This document shows positions 57,961-64,000 of a stretch of 64,000 bases of DNA, one piece after another (the first letter of the stretch is position 1; every line of letters starts with the position of its first letter). Source of the stretch: Brevipalpus yothersi. Lineage: Eukaryota > Arthropoda > Arachnida > Trombidiformes > Tenuipalpidae. The position numbers and the translations under genes are program-made. The DNA lies in assembly GCA_003956705.1 (NCBI GenBank), contig QZCP01000144.1:1-64000 (forward strand), in the 5' to 3' direction. The notes beneath the pieces were generated by a model that was not told the origin of the DNA, ran no database searches, and saw nothing but the letters and a program-made list of their open reading frames with translations.

Positions 57961-58804
57961 ATCCGAATATGCATTTATCAAGTCTCTGTCGCATCAAAAA
58001 ATTTTTGCTCTAATTGGATTAACATTAGCAAAAGTTTGGACTTAGTCATCTTTTCGCATTTTCGTATGCTTTAACATTAGTTCTCGAATTCTGGTATGCT
58101 TCATCGTTGGTATACACTAACATTGGTTCTTGTTACTCGTAGTACTGGTCAAAGGTACCATGATTCTGATTGGTTAGTGAAGCAAACACCGTCTCGAGAA
58201 AGCACAAAATTTGTGCTAACTCTTAGTTCTCATAACGTCCGTCTCTGGGGAATGGTTCTGATTGGCTAAGAAAACGTATCTAGGATGGTCAGTTTCGAAA
58301 GTTCAGGTCACTTTCGTTTTACCATATCCTCCTCACAATATCTCTCCCAGTACTCTATTAAATCTTTAATTTATTATCATGGCCCCTACTCTTTGCTCAG
58401 TGAAAGCCAACTCCTTAGCCTCAAACCCAAGACCATCATCAAACGTCGCGATCCTGTTTTCAAAAAAGTTGCGATCGCCTATACCAACGAAGCCGAATGG
58501 TTCGAGATGGGCTTCAGACCTTTGGACGACGCTACGCAAAGTGAGAAAGAGGAAGAGATATGGTGAAAGAACCCAGAAAAGAGTGTGTGTGAGAGAGAGA
58601 GAGCCGGACTACAAGCCAAAGCGGGGGAAGAAAGAGAGAGCGGTCAGCGAGAGTGAGAGAGAGAGCAGAGAAGAAGAGCGGTCAGCGAGAGAGAGTGATT
58701 AACTCTCAAACGCTTGAGCGCGAAGAGGTTGTGGCGAGAGGAAGAGAGTGAGCCAAGAGAGGGGAAAGAGAGAGGGAGAAAGGAATCAAATTGATTGGGA
58801 TTGA
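57961..58804. other. Region with low-complexity ORFs, no supported gene
   Basis: Two overlapping plus ORFs (58285-58566, 58379-58702) run into a GAGA-rich stretch. The second becomes an Arg/Glu repeat, which is what a purine repeat encodes. The GC content around 58420-58560 is higher than in the surroundings. I cannot assign a product. Confidence 0.3.
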
Positions 58805-58945
58805 TAGAGAGAAGAGAGAAGAGAGAAGAGAGAAGAGAGAAGAGAGAAGAGAGAAGAGAGAAGAGAGAAGAGAGAAGAGAGAAGAGAGAAGAGAGAAGAG
58901 AGAAGAGAGAAGAGAGAAGAGAGAAGAGAGAAGAGAGAAGAGAAG
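58805..58945. repeat. 7-nt tandem repeat (agagaag)n
   Basis: About twenty uninterrupted copies of agagaag, flanked by imperfect GAGA sequence from about 58570. The open frame through it encodes only an Arg/Glu/Lys repeat and should not be read as a gene. It is probably length-variable. Confidence 0.9.
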
Positions 58946-59296
58946 AGAGAGAAAGAGAGAAACTAGTTTTCTAGGGGAGGAGTTCAGAATGAGAGCCGAA
59001 AAATATAGGAGGGGGAAAAATAAATCAGATTCAGGGAGGAAAAGTTTTTGATAAGTTTAATTACAGTCCTAGTAATGATATTTATTCATTTACTTATTTA
59101 AGTTCGAAACGCTGAAATTACCGAAGATGAACTTTTCAGAATTGTGGACCCTGAAGAAGCTCATAAAGCAAAACGACGCATGATAAAATAGCAAAACTTA
59201 CTACAGGAACCAAGAGGTCGAGACAAATGATCTCGCCAATCCGGGAGGACGACAAATGTCAATATGATGACTTACGGCTCGTAGAGGAGCCCGATA

Positions 59297-60560
59297 ATGG
59301 TTGGAACCAAATCCGAATATTCTTCTGAGGAATTCAATTTGAAACTCAAAGAAGAGTTGAAGCAACTGGTCGACGATGATCAGCCAACTAATGGTTATGA
59401 TGGAAATGATGGGAAACTAATCGATATAAATATTGCTGACTCAGCAAAGTCATACAGTGAATCGTCAGATGAGCTGGACAGTGGGATCTCGTCTGATTGT
59501 GAGTCTCATTTGATTGAATATGGGAAGATGATTCTGAATCACACTGAAAATGAGTTGGAATTAGAATCTGAATCCGAAATATCTCATGTAAAAATTGAAA
59601 ACCTAATGACCAATGTTCCAGCCGAGATTGAGGCTCATCTGGATGAACAGAAGCTTAACCGTTTGGAGAACTATAGGGCTGAAGATTCCAAATCTTATGG
59701 TGAAAATGATCGAGTTCATGATTTCCAAGCTCACTTGAAGAAAATAGTGACTATTGTTCGATGCACAATACCCAAGAAGCAATCGGAGATATGAAAGCTC
59801 ATTCTAGAAATGAAGCATTGTCAATTCTAAATAACCGGAAAATTTTGACCAAATTCGATGTGAAGCTGATTTATTGCTGTCAATTGGATGGAGTAATTCG
59901 ACAAACAATCACATGTTGTCGTCTCAGAATTCTCTCCAGCTTCGAAGAGTTGATCGCGATGCGGGTGCAAACCAGCCGATTCGTCAGAGTCACAGCTCTG
60001 ATTCGAGATAAAAATCATACATGGGATGTTTGGGACAGACAAGATAGAGCAGCAAAGTCGGGAAATATTGTAGTAGAGACATTCACTGGAGATGATAGCC
60101 ATGAAATTTCATGCTCAAAGTTTGTTCATCAAGTGAAGCTATCAGAGATGGGCAAAATATGACTGGCTACGGTGGAATACTTAATGAGACCTGTGAACCC
60201 AATGAATCATTCATTGAAATTACGTCAAAAAACTTAAATATGGTGAGAACCTTGGAAAATAACCAGTTTCCTGCTGAAGAAACCTCAGAGATTATTAGTG
60301 TCGGTGATGATGACTTACCAACGGATATGATGAATATAATTCATAGAATGAGCAATCGTGGACTTGCGACACTTGGTTCAAACCTCGATAAAATAAGAAA
60401 AAGCTTATTTTCGGATTTCTCAAGATGGTCTTACTGCCGCAAACTCTCTGGGAAAAGGGTGATTTTGTTCCGACTTGGAATAGCAATAATCTTGCAGGTT
60501 GTAAGCTTTTCTTGTTACCATCATTGCTGGAGTAGAAAACTCAAGATATTCACAGAGTGA
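59297..60560 (+). other. Three overlapping ORFs of uncertain origin (retroelement-like segment)
   Basis: ORFs at 59297-59794 (acidic, Ser/Glu-rich, 165 aa), 59761-60162 (133 aa) and 60111-60560 (149 aa, ending in a hydrophobic segment ILFRLGIAIILQVVSFS and a Cys/His-rich tail) overlap by about 30-50 nt in shifted frames. This pattern is typical either of a frameshifted longer gene or of a mobile element. They lie between a Gag-like relic and the PDZ-like ORF. No protease, reverse transcriptase or integrase motif is visible, so the assignment is open. Confidence 0.3.
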
Positions 60561-60718
60561 CAATATTGCTGTACATTACATGTTCTCAGAATACTAGTTC
60601 AGTGTCTCCAAGTGAAAGGAGAAGATTAAAATTCAGTTCAGTTGCTGTAGAAATGAGAATATTTTCACAAGGCTATGGACATCAGAGTAACTTTAATTAA
60701 GATGGTGAAACTAAAATA

Positions 60719-61069
60719 ATGACTAATATTCAAATCCAGATCATGCAGCGGCTCAATACTTTGAGACCCTGGTGGGAAAGTTTTTATCATCGTCGACGTC
60801 ACGTTTACCTACCTAATGAAGTTGATGGAGGTCTTGAGGTCAACCAATTTCTCCACAAAAAGTGCTCACGAGATATAATACTTGAAGTGAATGGCCAATC
60901 AGTTGTGGCAATCACAAAGAATAAGGCGATGGAGTTGATGATCAATCCATGTCTCATTACGATGATCAGAAGAGGTCGTCCAATAATGCCCCTCAATCTC
61001 GATGATTTCATTCGGAAGTATTACCACAACAGAAGTTTCACAGGTAATCAATGCCATTATTGTTGGTAG
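60719..61069 (+). CDS. Short ORF with a PDZ-like motif
   Basis: 116 aa. The middle reads IILEVNGQSVVAITKNKAMELM followed by LITMIRRGRP, the shape of the beta-C/beta-D, helix B and last strand of a PDZ domain (DxILxVNGxSVxxxTxxEAVxLL). The carboxylate-binding GLGF loop is not evident. A possible splice (GTAATC donor at 61041) could extend it into the acidic ORF ending at 61238. It may be a fragment. Confidence 0.3.
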   Translation: MTNIQIQIMQRLNTLRPWWESFYHRRRHVYLPNEVDGGLEVNQFLHKKCSRDIILEVNGQSVVAITKNKAMELMINPCLITMIRRGRPIMPLNLDDFIRKYYHNRSFTGNQCHYCW

Positions 61070-61094
61070 AAGAAGTGCAAACTCGCCCCAAGAT

Positions 61095-61238
61095 CAGGAG
61101 TTGGACATAGAAATGAATTTCGTCAATGAACTTGAACATCGACAAGATGTGATCCAAGACAACGAAGGTCTCGTAGCATTTGTGGTTCTTGGAGTCGATT
61201 CAGATCTAGATGAACCACCAGAGATGCTCCCGCAGTAG
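61095..61238 (+). other. Acidic ORF downstream of the PDZ-like ORF
   Basis: The reading frame containing DQELDIEMNFVNELEHRQDV and DSDLDEPPEMLPQ is open from about 61005 to a stop at 61238. It may be a second exon of the preceding ORF, but the phase of the possible intron (61041-61067) does not join them cleanly. Confidence 0.25.
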
Positions 61239-61399
61239 ATGTTGGAACTTTCATGCTCTATCCTAATGTTTTTGATATCTTCGTCTTTGTTTGTCAAAAT
61301 GTAATAATGTTCATGGCCTGAAATGTTTTATGAATCAATGTATAATCATATTGTACTGTGTGTATTTAACTCATGTGATACTGAGGAAGTTCAGAGCTC

Positions 61400-61796
61400 T
61401 TCCCCTCAGGAGGGGGGTAGTACAAGCCAGTTTCTAGCCAATGTTAAGATAGAAATGTTCTGTATCTATTTTTCTTTCTCTCTCCTTCTTACTCTCTATG
61501 TGTCTTTATCGATTTTTCTGTTCAGACAGACATATAACTCTCATTTAGCCTCCATAGACTGGACGGTCTGAATATAGCCTTGATGTCTAATGGTTAATCG
61601 ATGTTGTCCGGCTCTTGGGGAGCCTTAGTAGTATACTCTATTCTATCTCTCTTCAAGAGGAGGAGAAGCAGAAAGATACATGCATGATAGATGTATGAAA
61701 TAGAGGATGTAAGAATTCTCGCTCTCAAGATGAGAACATCGAGATGATGCTGAAATTGTGTTTTCTCTCTCTCAGTGCTACAGAACAGTATGCAAT
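61400..61796. repeat. Possible LTR or end of a retroelement
   Basis: A polypurine tract (aggaggggggtag, about 61409-61421) is followed by a roughly 370-bp non-coding stretch with a short hairpin (ggctcttggggagcc, 61608-61622). The stretch stops exactly where homology to catalase gene F begins. This looks like a PPT plus 3' LTR, but I found no second LTR copy in the window. Confidence 0.3.
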
Positions 61797-62817
61797 GGCA
61801 ATGTTCAATTCTCGACGAACATCTTCACAATAAATTGGATTAGCCTGTCTGAGATGTTTCAGGAATCCTATCTGAAACTCTAGCCTCGCAGATCTCATAT
61901 CACTACTCAATCTGCGTGCCAGACGTTTTTGCTGTGGTCTGCCGAACGAAGTCCAAGTTTCATTGACCTTAGAAGAAAGAGAAATGAACTAAGGATTTTT
62001 CAAAACTACATTTTTGAGTCAAACCCTGGTTCTTACCTGAGAATAGTTATCAGAATTTGAGAGTTTGTGCACGATAGATAAGATCACCGGTTGGAAAATC
62101 TTTGAAACTATTATCCGGATAAGTTTTCTTGGAAGTGAACGAGTTCGGATAATAGTTGGGTCCTGGACCTCCATTTTCTCGAGAAGTACAAGTTCCATCC
62201 CGATAAGTTGGATTATCTTTGCCCGTTTTGGGTCGATCAGCTTGAGGTGATCTTTTTGGACTGCGGGAAGTGCTCACAAGAAGGCTCATCGTCAACAGAT
62301 CCCAATTTCCTTCCTCAGTGTAAAATTTTACAGCAAACCCATAAATATCATATTGAACAGTTTACACAACTCCATTCCCATCTGGAACAGATGAAAGTCC
62401 GGCAATCAGAGGTGTTCGCTTACCAACCCTACTTATACCTTACTGTATCGATGAGCATCCGGTGATGTACACTCAAAGTATCCAAAGGCCCCACTACTTG
62501 TGCTAAAGGGTTTCCTATCGATTACTCTCTCTCGCACAAAATGGCCAAATTTTTTGATCAAATTTGTGTCCTTCAGAAAGAAGAAGTATTGATAGTTCTT
62601 CTGAACAATTTTTCGTATGGAGAATGATCAGAACTTCCTTTTGCACCAATATTAGCAGAAGTGGTGTTGAACTTCCATCTTTCAGATCCATGAGTAGTCT
62701 GTGTTGATGGATGGGAATGATTTCCAGCACTTAGATGTAGTCAACATGATCTCACCTGTTGGATAGATGGAAAACAATAAATGATAACAATCAAAGAAAA
62801 ATTTGCGAGATAGATAT
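61797..62817 (-). pseudogene. Catalase-fold gene F', broken copy of F
   Basis: This aligns with gene F over exon 5, intron 4, exon 4, part of exon 2 and exon 1. Exon 3 (with the haem-ligand Tyr), the start of exon 4 and the 3' half of exon 2 are missing: about 755 bp, equivalent to roughly 45352-46108, joined near 62240. The remaining exon 2 contains a stop where F has VAQTV (GTGTAA), and the start codon ATG of exon 1 is ATC. It is non-functional. Confidence 0.85.
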
Positions 62818-63745
62818 CACTGGTGAAATTAATTTCTCTCGAGGTGGAATCTCACACGAGCTCAATTTCCGAAACAACAAGCAAAAATAGTGAGCACATG
62901 TTTGATGAATCCAGATGTGATATTTCCCCCTTTTGTTTTAATCAGCCTCACTGAATATAATGAGTAATGAATAACGAATATATTCGGTGGTATAGTAAAC
63001 TTCATCAACTCTTGTTGAACTGTTCATGATCGAAATGGTTCCAAGTCAGTGATTTAAAAACTTTATTAAAAATCAGAATAATCAAGGAAGAGAGCTGACC
63101 AATATTCTAAGAACTTCTATAAGACGTCTTTTGTGTCAGATCATAACTTTCAGGACCATTCAGCACCTTACCATCAGGAATCAAATGATCGAGGTAATGT
63201 TCACTATATAGCATCTGCTTAACTTTCATAGAAAATCATCGATTCTCTTCTAAAATCATCAGAAGGGAAACTTTCTCCCCTGTTTCCAAACAGTATTTTG
63301 AAAGACATTAAAATTTGTATCAGAGAACTTCTTCCCGGTCCATTATAACTCATGAAAATACTAGATTTGAGCTCTTGTCTGTACTCATCTTGCTAATAAC
63401 AGATTCATTTTACAAAATGTAGGGGAACCGATTAATTCACTCGATTCACAAAAATACATATGCCTAACTGCTCTAACTGTGTACTGAAACTGTATTGCAT
63501 AATCCACATTTGATTGTAATCAAGTCATTTGACTAGAGGTAGCATCTATCTCGATACTTGTATATTTTAACCTTTTTTCTCTTAGGAAGAAAATATAGTT
63601 AATAAGAATTTGGCAAGTATCGCATCATGGGAAAAATTCACTCTTGATTAAATGAACTGTATTCATTCAATCGTCCTAATTACAGGAGCAGGTCGATCAG
63701 AGTTTGGTTTTTCCATTAAGAGTTCGTTGAAAGTATAACTTCAAG
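62818..63745. promoter_or_regulatory. Copy of the F/G divergent spacer
   Basis: Alignable to 46689-47617 over its whole length. It lies between broken F' and G', so it may still serve as the G' promoter. Confidence 0.55.
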
Positions 63746-64000
63746 ATGTTAGTTGAATATCCGGAAATAACTTTAAGCGTGCTTAATATATTCTTTTCAG
63801 TTCCATTCACGATGGTAAGTTTTATGAATCTAAGACGCACAAACCTCTGCATGAATACTTATTTTCTTATAAGATCTTCATCGATGTATCATATGGACAC
63901 TCGAATTTCATCCAAACGGTCACAATTTCTGGTAACTTTGCCGAGTTGCTCGGTGCAAGTGTACTCAATTCGATATCAATCGGTGCAAATGCGCCCGTTA
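63746..64000 (+). CDS. Catalase-fold gene G' (5' part, cut by the window end)
   Basis: Exon 1 63746-63814 (69 nt, the same length as in G) and exon 2 from 63874 onward. The frame is open to the window edge and reads VLNSISIGANAPV, matching gene G. Amino-acid changes are scattered but there is no stop, so G' may be intact beyond the window. The distal His position is not reached. Confidence 0.7.
   Translation, partial: MLVEYPEITLSVLNIFFSVPFTMVSFMNLRRTNLCMNTYFLIRSSSMYHMDTRISSKRSQFLVTLPSCSVQVYSIRYQSVQMRPL

Noticed and set aside
58791..59051. 86-aa Arg/Glu/Lys-repeat ORF
   Set aside because: It is only the translation of the agagaag tandem repeat; there are no other coding signs.
1..64000. CRISPR arrays, bacterial operons or ribosomal RNA
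   Set aside because: No regularly spaced repeats; the genes have GT-AG introns and animal-type families, so a prokaryotic reading does not fit. No rRNA-like block was seen.

Overview
This window is nuclear DNA from a eukaryote, most likely an arthropod. I infer an acariform mite, perhaps a spider-mite relative. The evidence is AT-rich sequence, very short GT-AG introns (about 50-110 bp in most genes, up to a few hundred bp), an arthropod-type ABCH half-transporter, tandem SLC46-type MFS transporters, secreted amylase-like and carboxylesterase-like families, and mariner-type transposons. The species cannot be fixed from sequence alone.

Layout. 0-4.5 kb: tandem carboxylesterase-like genes on the minus strand, one broken and one intact. 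5.6-7.6 kb: intronless ABC transporter (+). 7.8-18.7 kb: four catalase-fold genes (A minus; B, C, D plus) with one small secreted protein between A and B. 19-36.5 kb: three amylase-fold genes (+) interleaved with two SLC46-like MFS genes (-), three small secreted or membrane-anchored proteins (-), an amylase gene relic and a 613-bp MITE. 37.4-39.4 kb: catalase-fold gene E (+). 39.8-44.4 kb: two unrecognised genes and a zinc-finger protein with a degenerate DEDDh exonuclease domain (-). 44.9-49.4 kb: divergent catalase-fold pair F (-) and G (+). 49.9-55.2 kb: a broken catalase-fold gene H, split by nested insertions (two mariner-type transposons and a dUTPase-like ORF). 55.4-61.8 kb: a zinc-finger ORF and decayed retroelement sequence. 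61.8-64 kb: a second copy of the F/G pair, with F' broken and G' cut by the window end.

Main result. Three unrelated secreted enzyme families here all lack their catalytic residues while keeping intact reading frames. Catalase-fold proteins A-G each lack the distal His (H75 in human numbering) and the distal Asn (N148) but keep the proximal haem-ligand Tyr (Y358) and Arg354, Arg365 and Arg112. Amylase-fold proteins lack the equivalents of E233, D300, N100 and H201. The intact esterase lacks Ser, Glu and His of the triad and the oxyanion-hole glycines. All have predicted signal peptides. I read this as a cluster of expanded, secreted pseudoenzymes. The catalase-fold set may be haem-binding proteins, and the nearby SLC46-type transporters (the family of PCFT/HCP1) make haem handling a testable hypothesis, not a demonstrated one.

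Gene models for the catalase and amylase families were built by hand from splice signals. They are supported by conserved exon sizes (catalase exon 3 is 191 nt in all seven intact genes; amylase exon 2 is 349 nt in two of three) and by consistent reading phase.
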